A stretch of DNA of 50,364 nucleotides from Lachnospiraceae bacterium (GCA_024692715.1 JAILMH010000058.1:1-50364); one strand, 5' to 3'; positions 35,687-45,458 are shown, counted from the stretch's first letter. Program-made: numbers and translations. Notes: generated from the letters alone by a model not told the origin.

Positions 35687-36039
35687 AAGGAAGAATGAGT
35701 ACCGAGTACGGCAGCGTGGAGATTGACAACATGGCGATCGCTCAGTATGCCGGGTCAGAGGCGATGGAGTGCTTTGGCATTGTTGGTATGGCTTCAGTTT
35801 CTGTTAAAGATGGCTTGGTAAAGCTGCTGCAGAAAAATAATCTTAATCACGGAATAAATGTAACTGTCAATGACAATAAGCTTACAGTTGATTTTCATAT
35901 CATAGTTGCGTATGGAGTAAGTATTCAGACTGTTGCGAGAAATCTTATTGATTCGGTTACATACAAACTTGAAAAGTATACCGGTTTTAAGGTTGAAAAA
36001 ATCAACATTTACGTTGAAGACGTAAGAGTAATTGATTAA
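35683..36039 (+). CDS. Asp23/Gls24 family protein (YloU-like)
   Basis: A 118-residue cytoplasmic protein of an envelope-stress-linked family. The core is VEIDNMAIAQYAGSEAMECFGIVGM near the start, followed by NVTVNDNKLTVDFHIIVAYG and the C-terminal VEKINIYVEDVRV. GGAGG supports ATG 35683; ATG 35695 is an in-frame alternative. It sits directly before the DAK2 gene, as yloU does before yloV in Bacillus. Confidence 0.92.
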   Translation: MKGRMSTEYGSVEIDNMAIAQYAGSEAMECFGIVGMASVSVKDGLVKLLQKNNLNHGINVTVNDNKLTVDFHIIVAYGVSIQTVARNLIDSVTYKLEKYTGFKVEKINIYVEDVRVID

Positions 36040-36055
36040 AAGGAAGGATTTAGAT

Positions 36056-37768
36056 TTGGCAATTCAAATAATTAATGCCCAGGCTGTACGCAGCTGCTTT
36101 CTTGCAGCAGCAGAGAACCTGAGCGCTAATCAGGAAATTATAAATGAACTGAATGTTTTTCCTGTTCCGGATGGTGACACAGGTACCAATATGACCATGA
36201 CTATACAGTCAGCAGCAAGAGAAGTTGCTGCACTTGGCGATGACTGCACAATGGCAGATGTATGTCGTGCGATTTCAATGGGTTCATTAAGAGGAGCCCG
36301 TGGTAACTCTGGAGTTATCCTTTCACAGCTTCTCAGAGGTTTTGCAAAGACAGCGGCTGAATATGAGGAGCTTACTCCTAATGTTGTAGCTGTTGCTTTT
36401 GAAAAAGGTACAGAGACAGCTTATAAAGCTGTAATGAAGCCTAAAGAGGGAACGATCCTTACTGTAGCACATGGCATTTCAGCAAAGGCTGCAGAACTTG
36501 TTAAAACAAAGCACCTTTCAGTACAGGATTTTGCAGATGAGATTCTTCATCATGCAGAGTATGTACTTTCACAGACCCCTGAAATGCTGCCTGTTCTTAA
36601 AGAAGCAGGTGTTGTGGATTCCGGCGGACGTGGCCTTGTGGAAGTTATCAGAGGCGCTGCTGATCTGCTCAATGGCAGAAGAAGTGAGGTTAAAGAGGCA
36701 CCTGAAGCTGCTCCGAAGGTTAAACTTGATGCATCAGGCATTAATGAAGAGGTCGTTGCTTCTGCGGATATTAAATTTGGATACTGCACAGAATTTATCC
36801 TTGAAGCTGACAAGCCCTTTAATGCCAATGATGAGGCAAATTTAAAGAGATTTCTTGAGTCGATAGGTGATTCTATTGTGTGTGTTGCCATGGATGAAAT
36901 TGTAAAGGTACATGTACACACAAATCATCCGGGTTCAGTATTTGAGGAAGCACTTAAGTATGGTGCTCTTACTTCTGTTAAGGTTGACAATATGCGTAAG
37001 GAGCATAATGAGAGGCTTTTTAAGCTCCAGAATGGCACTTATGAAGAGTTGAGTAAAGAAAATGAAGCACAGGCTGAGCCGGAAGCAGAAAAAGCTGAAG
37101 CAGAGCACAAGGCTTATGGATTTGTTGCTGTTTCTGCCGGTGATGGACTTTCTGAGGTTTTTGAGCAGCTAGGAGTAGATTATGTGATTTCAGGCGGCCA
37201 GACAATGAACCCTTCAACAGAGGACATTCTTAAAGCTGTTGAAGCTATAAATGCAGATACTGTTTTTGTGCTTCCGAATAACAAGAATATCGTGCTTGCT
37301 GCAAATCAGGCCGCTGAGCTTGTGGAGAATAAAAAGGTTATCGTTATCCCTTCAAAGACTGTTCCTCAGGGAATTGCTGCAATGATCTCATTTATAGGGG
37401 AAAATTCTGTTGAAGAAAATGAAGAGGCAATGAAAGAGGCGCTTGGAACAGTCAAGACAGGCGAGATCACATATGCTGTTCGTGATACAGAGATCGATGG
37501 TAAAAAGATCGCTTCAGGTGATTTTATTGGAATAGATGATGATGGAATCGCTGCAGTCGGTCAGTCGATTGATTCCACAGCATTGGAGCTGATTGCTGCA
37601 ATGGCGGATGAAGACTCTGAAGTTATCGGTGTTTACTACGGTTCAGAGCTTGACGAAAAAAGCGCAAATGCACTTGCTGCAAAGATCGAAGCAAAATACC
37701 CTGACGTTGAAGTCGATGTGACTGCAGGTGGACAGCCGGTATATTACTACATAATATCAGTTGAATAA
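36056..37768 (+). CDS. DAK2 domain protein, fatty acid kinase FakA/YloV-like
   Basis: FakA phosphorylates fatty acids held by FakB proteins, for phospholipid synthesis. The 570 residues show the nucleotide-binding DhaL domain, with VFPVPDGDTGTNMTMT near 34-49 and RGARGNSGVILSQLLRG near 83. A middle domain and a C-terminal DegV-like region (SGGQTMNPSTEDILKAV near 380, FVLPNNKNI) follow. An Ala/Glu-rich linker lies near 340. The TTG start at 36056 is chosen because AAGGAAGGA lies seven bases upstream. No fakB gene is adjacent. Confidence 0.92.
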   Translation: MAIQIINAQAVRSCFLAAAENLSANQEIINELNVFPVPDGDTGTNMTMTIQSAAREVAALGDDCTMADVCRAISMGSLRGARGNSGVILSQLLRGFAKTAAEYEELTPNVVAVAFEKGTETAYKAVMKPKEGTILTVAHGISAKAAELVKTKHLSVQDFADEILHHAEYVLSQTPEMLPVLKEAGVVDSGGRGLVEVIRGAADLLNGRRSEVKEAPEAAPKVKLDASGINEEVVASADIKFGYCTEFILEADKPFNANDEANLKRFLESIGDSIVCVAMDEIVKVHVHTNHPGSVFEEALKYGALTSVKVDNMRKEHNERLFKLQNGTYEELSKENEAQAEPEAEKAEAEHKAYGFVAVSAGDGLSEVFEQLGVDYVISGGQTMNPSTEDILKAVEAINADTVFVLPNNKNIVLAANQAAELVENKKVIVIPSKTVPQGIAAMISFIGENSVEENEEAMKEALGTVKTGEITYAVRDTEIDGKKIASGDFIGIDDDGIAAVGQSIDSTALELIAAMADEDSEVIGVYYGSELDEKSANALAAKIEAKYPDVEVDVTAGGQPVYYYIISVE

Positions 37769-39825
37769 TGAATATGAAATTAAGTGAAAATATAAAAAAC
37801 TTAAAGGGCATAGGAGAGAAGACATCGGCTTTGTTTGGCAAAGTCGGCGTCTTTTCTTTATGGGATCTAATGCTCTATATTCCAAGAGATTTTGTCAGAT
37901 ATCCTGAATTGACAAAGGTTTCCGAGCTGAAGGTCGGGCAGACAGTGGCTGCAGCCCTTACAGTGCAGACTGATCCGACACTTGCCAAAGCACCGCGGCT
38001 TACGATACTTTCGGCTAAGGCGGCAGATGATACCGGGAGTATCCGTATGGTATGGTTCAACATGCCATATATGAAAAAATCAGTGATTCCGGGATTAACA
38101 CGCGTGTTTTACGGAAAAGTCGGATTATATAGAAATCAGCCGGTACTTGAGCATCCAAAGATGTTTGAAAAAGCCGAGTACGAAAAGATGAAAAATGTCC
38201 TTGAGCCTGTATATCCGCTCACAAAGGGCCTTGGTACTGAGAGGATTAAAAAGACAGTAAGTCAGGTATTTGAGCTTTGCTTTCCGATAAAGGACTATCT
38301 TCCGGAGGAGGATGTCCGTAAACTGGGGCTGATGGACCTTTCAGAAGCCATCAGGACAGTTCATTCTCCGGCAGAAGAAGAGATAATGAAAAGGGCAAGA
38401 AAAAGGCTTGCCTTTGATGAATATCTGGCTTTCCTGATCTCTGTAAAGGAGATGAAAGAGGAAAATCTTAATGCTGTAAATAATTTCCCTATAAAAGAAT
38501 CTGATGGTTCAAAGAAAATTATTGAAAGTCTTCCTTATAAACTTACAAATGCGCAGCTCAACACTTATCATGAAATAATTAATGATATGTCAGGTAAAAG
38601 GGCTATGAATAGACTGGTTCAGGGGGACGTGGGCTCAGGAAAGACGATAGTTGCTCTGTTGGCTATGGTAAGTGCTGTGGAAAATGGATATCAGGCTGCT
38701 ATGATGGCCCCAACAGAGGTTCTTGCAGCTCAGCATGCTTCAAAGATCAAGGCCATGCTCGAAGAGTATGAACTTCCGATAAAAACTGTTTTGCTCTCAG
38801 GTTCCTTGACAGCAAAAGAGAAGAGAGAGGCAAAAGCTCAAATAGCAACAGGAGAGGCACGAATAATTGTCGGAACTCAGGCTCTGATACAGGATGGGGT
38901 TGAGTTTGATAAGCTTGCTCTTGTGGTCACAGATGAGCAGCACAGGTTTGGCGTTAAACAGAGAGAAACGCTGGCAGAAAAGGCCGGGACTGAGGACGGA
39001 GAACTTAAGTCACCTCATGTGTTAGTCATGTCTGCAACGCCGATACCAAGGACGTTGGCTATAATTTTATATGGTGACCTTGATATTTCTGTTATGAATG
39101 AACTTCCAAATGCCAGACTTCCGATCAAAAATTGTGTAGTCGGTCCTGAATTCAGAAAAAAGGCATATGAATTCATTGAAAAGGAGACTGCAGCGGGTCA
39201 TCAGGCATATGTTATATGCCCGCAGGTTGAGGAGTCAGAGGTTACAGAGTCAGAAAATGTTATTGAATATACTGAACGCCTGAAGAGCATATTTGGTTCA
39301 AGAGTAAGGGTGGAAATGCTCCACGGAAAAATGAAGCCTAAAGAAAAGAATCAGATAATGGAGCGTTTCGCAGCACATGAAATAGATGTACTTGTTTCAA
39401 CTACGGTCATTGAAGTAGGTGTTGATGTGCCGAATTCCACTGTTATGATGATAGAAAATGCTGAAAAATTCGGGCTTGCACAGCTGCATCAGATTCGTGG
39501 AAGAGTCGGAAGAGGTACTGCACAGGGATATTGTATATTCTTAAATACTTCAAAGAGTAAAGAAGACAATAAACGTCTTAAAATATTGAATGAATCCAAT
39601 GACGGTTTTAAGATCGCATCAGAAGACCTTAAACTTAGAGGACCGGGAGACTTTTTTGGAATAAGGCAGTCGGGCCTTATGAATTTTAGGATCGCAGATG
39701 TCTATAATGATGCAGATATGTTAAAAGCTGCTTCAGAGTATGTGAAAGAGATCAGCGACGATACAAAAGAAGCATTGAATGAATTGGCGGCAATGGATTC
39801 ACATGCGAATCAGGTTACGCTATAA
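37768..39825 (+). CDS. recG: ATP-dependent DNA helicase RecG
   Basis: A fork-reversing helicase. The 685 residues have the N-terminal wedge OB fold (LKGIGEKTSALFGKVG, then LTILSAKAADDTGSIRMVWFN), Walker A QGDVGSGKTIVALL near 287, DEQH in VVTDEQHRFG near 390, and motif VI LHQIRGRVGRG near 572. The stop of the DAK2 gene overlaps the ATG. The TRG region ends in GPGDFFGIRQSG. recG downstream of yloUV is also seen in Bacillus. Confidence 0.97.
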   Translation: MNMKLSENIKNLKGIGEKTSALFGKVGVFSLWDLMLYIPRDFVRYPELTKVSELKVGQTVAAALTVQTDPTLAKAPRLTILSAKAADDTGSIRMVWFNMPYMKKSVIPGLTRVFYGKVGLYRNQPVLEHPKMFEKAEYEKMKNVLEPVYPLTKGLGTERIKKTVSQVFELCFPIKDYLPEEDVRKLGLMDLSEAIRTVHSPAEEEIMKRARKRLAFDEYLAFLISVKEMKEENLNAVNNFPIKESDGSKKIIESLPYKLTNAQLNTYHEIINDMSGKRAMNRLVQGDVGSGKTIVALLAMVSAVENGYQAAMMAPTEVLAAQHASKIKAMLEEYELPIKTVLLSGSLTAKEKREAKAQIATGEARIIVGTQALIQDGVEFDKLALVVTDEQHRFGVKQRETLAEKAGTEDGELKSPHVLVMSATPIPRTLAIILYGDLDISVMNELPNARLPIKNCVVGPEFRKKAYEFIEKETAAGHQAYVICPQVEESEVTESENVIEYTERLKSIFGSRVRVEMLHGKMKPKEKNQIMERFAAHEIDVLVSTTVIEVGVDVPNSTVMMIENAEKFGLAQLHQIRGRVGRGTAQGYCIFLNTSKSKEDNKRLKILNESNDGFKIASEDLKLRGPGDFFGIRQSGLMNFRIADVYNDADMLKAASEYVKEISDDTKEALNELAAMDSHANQVTL

Positions 39826-39826
39826 T
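39798..39826 (+). promoter_or_regulatory. Probable promoter of the aminopeptidase gene, inside the recG end
   Basis: -35 TTCACA, 17 bp, -10 TATAAT lies across the last recG codons and the stop. Confidence 0.55.
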
Positions 39827-39896
39827 GTGATATAAGTGTCAAAGGGGCTGAGACAGATTTGTAAAAGGTTTTAGATCCCTTTTATGGAGGTATAAG

Positions 39897-41687
39897 ATGA
39901 GCGCAGAAGAAATCAGATCACGACTCAAAGAACTCAGACGAAATATGAAAGAAGCGGGAGTTACAGCTTATTACATTAATACTGCGGATTTTCATAATTC
40001 AGAGTATGTAAATGATTATTTTAAGGTAAGAGAATTTTTCTCCGGATTTACAGGATCTAACGGCAGTCTTGTCGTTATGGATAATGAAGCCGGACTCTGG
40101 ACAGATGGCAGATATTTTGTTCAGGCAGAAAGAGAAATAGAGAATACCGGTATCACACTTTACAGAATGGGTGAAGAAGGAGTTCCGACAATTCAGGAAT
40201 TCATTGCTGAAAAGCTTCATGAAGGTGACGTTTTCGGGTTTGATGGAAGAACAGTCACAGCGGCAGCCGGTAAAGAATTTAAGAAGATCGCAAAGAAAAA
40301 CGGTTTTAAGCTTTCTATAAAAGACGATCTAAGCGAAGGCATTTTTGTGCGCCCGGATTTTCCGGTGAGCGAGGCTGAGATCCTTTCAACTGATCTTGTG
40401 GGTGAGAGTGTTTCTTCAAAGCTTAAAAGACTCAGAGAAAAGCTTGAAAAGGCTGGGGCCGGAAGCATTTTACTTACATCACTTGATGATATCATGTGGC
40501 TTTTTAACATCCGTGGAAACGATGTACAGTATAATCCTGTTCTTATGAGTTATGCGTATATCACTCTGGATAAGGCGATTCTTTTTGTTCAGAAAAAAGC
40601 AGCGACGATGGAGCTTAGAACAGCTATGGACAAAGCTGGCGTCATGCTCAGTGACTATGGATTTATCCGTAAGTTTCTGAAAAATGTTCTTTTTGATACC
40701 GGAGCTGTCATGCTTGATATGAATCAGGTCAATTATGCTTGCTACAAGCAGATCAAGAAGCGTGCAGAAGTCATTACACGCAGAAATCCTACAGAAGAAA
40801 TGAAAGCGGTGAAAAATCCTGTAGAACTTGCAAATATGCGTAAGATCTATTTAAAGGACAGCATCGCACTTACAAAGTTCATACATGAAGTTGTTTCAAA
40901 TGTCGGTAAGGAAACTATGACAGAGATGTCAGCTTCAGACAGGCTTGAAGAATACAGGAGAGAAATTCCGGAATTTAGAGATCTTTCCTTCACGACCATC
41001 AGTGCTTATGGAGCAAATGCTGCTATGATGCACTATCAGCCAAGTCATGAGAGACCGGTTGAGCTTAAAGCAGAGCACATGCTTCTAGTGGACTCAGGGG
41101 CACAGTATAATGGAGGAACCACAGATGTCACAAGGACTATAGTTCTTGGTGATCTCACAGAAGAAGAGAAGCACGGATTTACGCTTACGGCAATTTCAAT
41201 GCTTAAGCTTTTGAATGCAAAATTCTTATATGGATGTACAGGAAGAAATCTTGATATTCTTGCCAGAGAGCGCATGTGGAATGAAGGAATGGATTATAAA
41301 TGCGGAACCGGACACGGAGTAGGCTATATCCTTAATGTGCATGAAGGCCCGCAGGGAATCCGCTGGAAAGCACTGGAAAATGAAGCTGTTCTTGAAGCAG
41401 GTATGGATATTTCTGATGAGCCCGGAGTATATAAAGCAGGTAAGTTCGGAATACGTACAGAGAATATACTGGTGGTAAAGCAGGGCGCACATACAGATGA
41501 CGGTCAGTTTATGGAGTTTGAAAACCTCACGGTCGTTCCTATTGATGATAAAGGAATTGATCGCAGCATAATGACGGAAAATGAATTGGCTCAGTACGTT
41601 TCTTATCAGACATTTGTATACAACACCCTGAAACCACATTTGAGTACTGAAGAGGCTGAATGGCTCAAGGAATATTCAGGTATTTGA
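39897..41687 (+). CDS. Xaa-Pro aminopeptidase (M24B family)
   Basis: A metallopeptidase that releases N-terminal residues before proline. The 596 residues have two creatinase-like N-terminal domains (ITTSLDD-like DDIMWLFNIRGNDVQYNPV near 200) and a C-terminal pita-bread domain. The metal ligands are in LLVDSGAQYNGGTTDVTRT near 402, TGHGVGYILNVHEGP near 471 and the late GIRTENIL near 525. The three-domain length matches the eukaryote-type XPNPEP1-like branch common in Clostridia. GGAGG precedes the ATG. No signal peptide is seen, so it is cytosolic. Confidence 0.94.
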   Translation: MSAEEIRSRLKELRRNMKEAGVTAYYINTADFHNSEYVNDYFKVREFFSGFTGSNGSLVVMDNEAGLWTDGRYFVQAEREIENTGITLYRMGEEGVPTIQEFIAEKLHEGDVFGFDGRTVTAAAGKEFKKIAKKNGFKLSIKDDLSEGIFVRPDFPVSEAEILSTDLVGESVSSKLKRLREKLEKAGAGSILLTSLDDIMWLFNIRGNDVQYNPVLMSYAYITLDKAILFVQKKAATMELRTAMDKAGVMLSDYGFIRKFLKNVLFDTGAVMLDMNQVNYACYKQIKKRAEVITRRNPTEEMKAVKNPVELANMRKIYLKDSIALTKFIHEVVSNVGKETMTEMSASDRLEEYRREIPEFRDLSFTTISAYGANAAMMHYQPSHERPVELKAEHMLLVDSGAQYNGGTTDVTRTIVLGDLTEEEKHGFTLTAISMLKLLNAKFLYGCTGRNLDILARERMWNEGMDYKCGTGHGVGYILNVHEGPQGIRWKALENEAVLEAGMDISDEPGVYKAGKFGIRTENILVVKQGAHTDDGQFMEFENLTVVPIDDKGIDRSIMTENELAQYVSYQTFVYNTLKPHLSTEEAEWLKEYSGI

Positions 41688-41771
41688 GTTTAAACGCGAT
41701 GAACTTGGGATTTCAAAAAAGTTTAAAAATAAAAATAATCCCAAAAAAGTGTTAAATATTTCACATTTTCC

Positions 41772-41800
41772 TTGTGAAATCATCAGAAAAGTAGTATAAA
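41772..41800 (+). promoter_or_regulatory. Promoter region of pckA
   Basis: -35 TTGTGA (41772-41777), 17 bp, -10 TATAAA (41795-41800). An inverted repeat, ATTTCACA with TGTGAAAT and a 7-nt spacer, overlaps the -35. A second one, GTGTTAA with TTAACAC, spans the leader. Either could be an operator or an RNA hairpin. Confidence 0.5.
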
Positions 41801-41884
41801 TAATAGTGGCTGTGTTAAACTATATTGCAAATTGCATAAATGCTTAACACACAACTTTCAACTTTAACAAGGAGGATTTTAAAA

Positions 41885-43489
41885 ATGGCAAACATTGATT
41901 TAACCAAGTACGGTATTACCGGAACAACTGAAATCGTGTACAACCCTTCTTACGAGGAGTTATTCGCAGAAGAGACAAAGCCTGAGCTGGAGGGCTACGA
42001 GAAAGGTCAGGTAACCGAACTCGGTGCTGTCAACGTTATGACAGGAATCTATACTGGCCGTTCACCTAAAGATAAGTTTATCGTTATGGACGAGAACTCT
42101 AAGGACACTGTTTGGTGGACTTCAGATGAGTATAAGAACGATAACCACCCAGCTACAAAAGAAGCTTGGGAGGCAGTTAAGAAGATCGCTAAAGAAGAGC
42201 TCTGCAATAAGAGACTTTTCGTAGTTGATGCTTTCTGCGGTGCTAATAAAGATACTCGCATGGCTGTTCGTTTCATCATGGAAGTAGCTTGGCAGGCACA
42301 TTTCATCAGAAATATGTTCATTAAGCCAACTGCTGAAGAGGAAGCAAACTTCGAGCCTGATTTCGTTGTTTACAATGCTTCAAAGGCTAAGGTTGAGAAC
42401 TACAAGGAGCTTGGACTTAACTCTGAGACAGCTGTAGTATTCAATATCACAAGCCGTGAGCAGGTTATCATCAATACATGGTATGGCGGAGAGATGAAGA
42501 AGGGTATGTTCTCTATGATGAACTACTACCTTCCACTCAAGGGCATCGCAGCAATGCACTGCTCAGCTAATACAGACATGGATGGAAAGAACACAGCTAT
42601 CTTCTTTGGCCTTTCAGGAACAGGTAAGACAACTCTTTCAACAGATCCTAAGAGACTTCTTATCGGTGATGATGAGCATGGTTGGGACGACAACGGAGTA
42701 TTTAACTTCGAGGGCGGCTGCTATGCAAAGGTTATCGGTCTTGACAAAGAGTCTGAGCCTGATATCTACAATGCAATCAAGAGAAACGCTCTTCTTGAGA
42801 ACGTTACTGTTGATGCTTCAGGAAAGATCGATTTCGCTGATAAGAGCGTAACAGAGAATACTCGTGTATCTTATCCTATCGACCATATTAAGAATATCGT
42901 ACGTCCTATCTCTTCAGCTCCGGAAGCTAAGAACGTTATCTTCCTTTCAGCTGATGCATTCGGCGTACTTCCTCCTGTTTCAATCCTTACACCGGAGCAG
43001 ACACAGTACTACTTCCTTTCAGGATTCACAGCTAAGCTTGCTGGTACAGAGCGTGGTATCACAGAGCCTACACCTACATTCTCAGCTTGCTTCGGACAGG
43101 CATTCCTTGAGCTTCACCCAACAAAGTATGCTAAGGAACTTGTAAAGAAGATGGAGAAGTCTGGCGCTAAGGCATATCTTGTTAACACAGGATGGAACGG
43201 CACAGGCAAGAGAATTTCTATTAAGGATACTCGTGGTATCATCGATGCTATCCTTAGCGGAGATGTTCTTAAGGCTCCTACAAAGCAGATTCCTCTCTTT
43301 GACTTCACAGTACCTACAGAGCTTCCAGGCGTTGACACAGGTATCCTTGATCCTCGTGATACATACGCTGATGCTTCTGAGTGGGAGACAAAGGCTAAGG
43401 ATCTTGCTGAGAGATTCATCAAGAACTTCAAGAAGTATGAGACAAACGAGGCTGGTAAGGCACTTGTTGCTGCAGGCCCTAAGCTTTAA
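41885..43489 (+). CDS. pckA: Phosphoenolpyruvate carboxykinase (ATP)
   Basis: It interconverts oxaloacetate plus ATP and PEP plus CO2 plus ADP; in rumen-type anaerobes it often runs toward oxaloacetate. The 534 residues carry [12 protein letters not shown] near 54, the kinase-1a loop [12 protein letters not shown] near 240, and the metal-binding [10 protein letters not shown] near 260. ATG 41885 follows AAGGAGG; the earlier ATG at 41840 would put that site inside the gene. Codon use is the highly expressed type, like the glycolytic genes. Confidence 0.97.
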   Translation: MANIDLTKYGITGTTEIVYNPSYEELFAEETKPELEGYEKGQVTELGAVNVMTGIYTGRSPKDKFIVMDENSKDTVWWTSDEYKNDNHPATKEAWEAVKKIAKEELCNKRLFVVDAFCGANKDTRMAVRFIMEVAWQAHFIRNMFIKPTAEEEANFEPDFVVYNASKAKVENYKELGLNSETAVVFNITSREQVIINTWYGGEMKKGMFSMMNYYLPLKGIAAMHCSANTDMDGKNTAIFFGLSGTGKTTLSTDPKRLLIGDDEHGWDDNGVFNFEGGCYAKVIGLDKESEPDIYNAIKRNALLENVTVDASGKIDFADKSVTENTRVSYPIDHIKNIVRPISSAPEAKNVIFLSADAFGVLPPVSILTPEQTQYYFLSGFTAKLAGTERGITEPTPTFSACFGQAFLELHPTKYAKELVKKMEKSGAKAYLVNTGWNGTGKRISIKDTRGIIDAILSGDVLKAPTKQIPLFDFTVPTELPGVDTGILDPRDTYADASEWETKAKDLAERFIKNFKKYETNEAGKALVAAGPKL

Positions 43490-43523
43490 TTCTTTTTGAA
43501 ATAAATAGTGTAAGAACGTAAAG

Positions 43524-43556
43524 AAGCAGTCGGTGAATTTTCATCGGCTGCTTTTT
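43524..43556 (+). terminator. Terminator after pckA
   Basis: AAGCAGTCGGTG pairs with CATCGGCTGCTT (two wobbles) around AATTTT, followed by TTT. Confidence 0.8.
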
Positions 43557-43614
43557 GAATGGTCTGATATAATTTTAGATTGAGAAACAGATTGTTTAAA
43601 ATTTCTTATATGTA

Positions 43615-43642
43615 TTGACTTATACGATAAAAATTGTATAAT
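43615..43642 (+). promoter_or_regulatory. Strong promoter of the structured RNA
   Basis: -35 TTGACT, 16 bp, -10 TATAAT. There is no ribosome site or open frame behind it. Confidence 0.75.
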
Positions 43643-43649
43643 GTAGTCA

Positions 43650-43910
43650 ACAAATAAAAAACCTGGGAAGTGCGACAGCTTCTGTTATTATTGAACCTAC
43701 ATTTACTTTAAACGGGATTCCGATAGTCACAAAGTTCGATGCCAGGCCATCGCCGTTATACGGACACAAAGCATGCTTTGCGTAGGAGTGGAAGGCAGAA
43801 AACGCGTTGAGGTAACCCACCTAGCGGACGCTAGGAGTCATTTGGCAGGGGAACGGCTTATCTGGGCAACAGATGAAGAGGGACAGCAATTTATTGCTGT
43901 CCCTCTTTCG
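43650..43910 (+). ncRNA. ssrS: Probable 6S RNA
   Basis: About 260 nt between a near-consensus promoter and a strong terminator, with no coding potential. Paired elements include CCTAC (near 43690) with GTAGG (near 43785), a CGATG/CATCG hairpin, a palindromic AAAGC/GCTTT hairpin, and CCTAGC/GCTAGG near 43840. The text GAACCTACA followed by the ACGCGTTGAGG and CCCACCTAGC segments matches my memory of Lachnospiraceae 6S RNA, which would bind RNA polymerase holoenzyme in slow growth. RNase P, tmRNA and SRP signatures are absent. The 6S call rests on remembered similarity, not a search. Confidence 0.6.
43876..43910. terminator. Terminator of the structured RNA, probably shared
   Basis: A 14-bp perfect stem, AAGAGGGACAGCAA with its complement, and a TTTA loop. 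The convergent HTH gene ends 18 bp further on, so it may end both transcripts. Confidence 0.8.
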
Positions 43911-43927
43911 TTATAAATTTAATTTGT

Positions 43928-45394
43928 TTATTGCAGCTTTGCTATACATTCGTCAATGAAATTTATAGTTTTGTCCTTTGAACATACTATATTTGCGCAG
44001 AGGAAAGGACTGTTTGCTGCGTATTCAAGAAAGTCTGTAAATGATTCCATCAATGTTGGCTCATCCATAAAGAAAGCTTTGTAAGTAGTGTTTTCATCAT
44101 TTACGATAGTGATTCCAAGGTGATTATCCTGAGTAACCTGTATGGATATATTGCTTATCATAGGGAACGTTGTTTCGTTCATTACCCGGATAATATATCC
44201 GTCACGTTCACATTCACATTTTAAATGCTCAAGTGCTTTTAACCGTTGATCAGGCGGTACTATACGCACATATTCCTGAGGATATCCTGTCAGTACTCCT
44301 TTTTCCGTAAAATCCAACAGACCACTCTTTGAAAAGAAGCTTATATGAGCGTCGATTTTCTTACCGGAAACCGGGGCATGCTTTGATATCTCTTCGACCA
44401 GTTCACGTGTCTGCTCGTTAGAAGGCAGGGTTTTAAGTGCATCTTTGAGCTCAAACATTGAGAGCAGCCAGGGTTGTGTTCCAAATTTACAGAATCCGGA
44501 ACGCTTTATGACCGTTGGTGGGAAGAACTCAATGAGATCATGGAGGTTATTTCCATAACGGATCAATGGATATGCATTCTCTATGTTTTTGTTAAATGTA
44601 CGTTTGTATTCTGCGACAAGTTCGGGATCATTGATCAATATCGCATTTTCAAAATCCTGAGAGAATTGAGCAAGTATATCTCCGATTATTATGTAATATG
44701 GATAAGGTATTTGTGCTTCACATATTAACGGAGTTGTAACATAAGTAAAATATGCATTGTAATCTATTGAATTTGCAAAACCCAACGGAAGTACATGAGA
44801 GAGAATATTAATGTTGAAATTAATATCTCCCGGACGATCAGGATTTTTTATGAAATGCATTGCATGACGAATATGAACTGTAGAAGATTTATTGCTTGCA
44901 AGATGTTTAAAAAAATCAGATATATAATCGACAGTGAATGGAGCGTATATGCAAATATCATTATCAGGCTGAGTAAGCATTGAAACTGTAATTGCATTTG
45001 CTACTTCATAACGTCCGTGTAAAATTGAACAGATCTTGTTGTGGTCCAGCTTTATAGATGGATTTCCACTATCCATGCGATTGTCTATCGCTTCCTCTGT
45101 ATTAAAAAAAGGATTGAAAATTTCTTTCATCATACGGAGGATAAATTGACGTCTTTCATAGAGATGTTCGCCTACAGACATAACCTCATAGGTTCGCCAT
45201 AGATCTTCGCGCTGTGACACTGTGAGCTTAAGATATGGTATAAGCTTTTCTATATTGTGTTGTTCGGGAAGCCTATTGGCATTTATCATTCGAACGATAG
45301 AAGTTCGATTTACGCCAGAAAGCATTGCTAATTTATTGACGGAATAACCGCTTTCGTCTATATATTGTGTTAATTTGTCACCTAGGATTGACAT
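43928..45394 (-). CDS. HTH-domain transcriptional regulator with large unknown C-terminal domain
   Basis: A 488-residue protein. Residues about 15-45 form a helix-turn-helix of the Xre/LacI kind (GYSVNKLAMLSGVNRTSIVRMINANRLP), followed by a helical TVSQREDLWRTYEVMSVGEHLYERRQFI segment. The remaining ~400 residues contain no domain I can name and no membrane segment; they may sense a ligand or oligomerise. The ATG at 45394 follows GGAGGGA closely; an in-frame ATG four codons earlier overlaps that site. Codon use is of the ordinary type. It is transcribed away from a candidate small RNA, and both promoters carry the same repeat box. Confidence 0.82.
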   Translation of the reverse strand: MSILGDKLTQYIDESGYSVNKLAMLSGVNRTSIVRMINANRLPEQHNIEKLIPYLKLTVSQREDLWRTYEVMSVGEHLYERRQFILRMMKEIFNPFFNTEEAIDNRMDSGNPSIKLDHNKICSILHGRYEVANAITVSMLTQPDNDICIYAPFTVDYISDFFKHLASNKSSTVHIRHAMHFIKNPDRPGDINFNINILSHVLPLGFANSIDYNAYFTYVTTPLICEAQIPYPYYIIIGDILAQFSQDFENAILINDPELVAEYKRTFNKNIENAYPLIRYGNNLHDLIEFFPPTVIKRSGFCKFGTQPWLLSMFELKDALKTLPSNEQTRELVEEISKHAPVSGKKIDAHISFFSKSGLLDFTEKGVLTGYPQEYVRIVPPDQRLKALEHLKCECERDGYIIRVMNETTFPMISNISIQVTQDNHLGITIVNDENTTYKAFFMDEPTLMESFTDFLEYAANSPFLCANIVCSKDKTINFIDECIAKLQ

Positions 45395-45421
45395 AGCTCC
45401 CTCCATTATTATTCTGAACTT

Positions 45422-45450
45422 ATTTTAGTTTATGGTGAGCACAGTTGCAA
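45422..45450 (-). promoter_or_regulatory. Promoter of the HTH gene
   Basis: On the minus strand -35 TTGCAA (45445-45450), 17 bp, -10 TAAAAT (45422-45427). The repeat box at 45437-45458 covers the -35. Confidence 0.5.
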
Positions 45451-45458
45451 GCACATGT
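45437..45458 (+). repeat. Direct-repeat box, copy 1 (candidate operator)
   Basis: Contains AGCACA-N6-AGCACATGT. It is 18 of 22 bases identical to copy 2 at 45568-45589, and overlaps the -35 of the HTH gene. The 12-bp repeat period suits two protein subunits on about the same DNA face. Confidence 0.6.

Noticed and set aside
41688-41760. A terminator after the aminopeptidase gene
   Set aside because: TTGGGATT and AATCCCAA do pair, but the loop is long and an A-run rather than a T-run follows on the + strand.
43650-43910. RNase P RNA, tmRNA or SRP RNA
   Set aside because: The conserved GAGGAAAGTCC, the tmRNA acceptor and resume frame, and the GGTCCGGAAGGAAGCAG loop are all absent.
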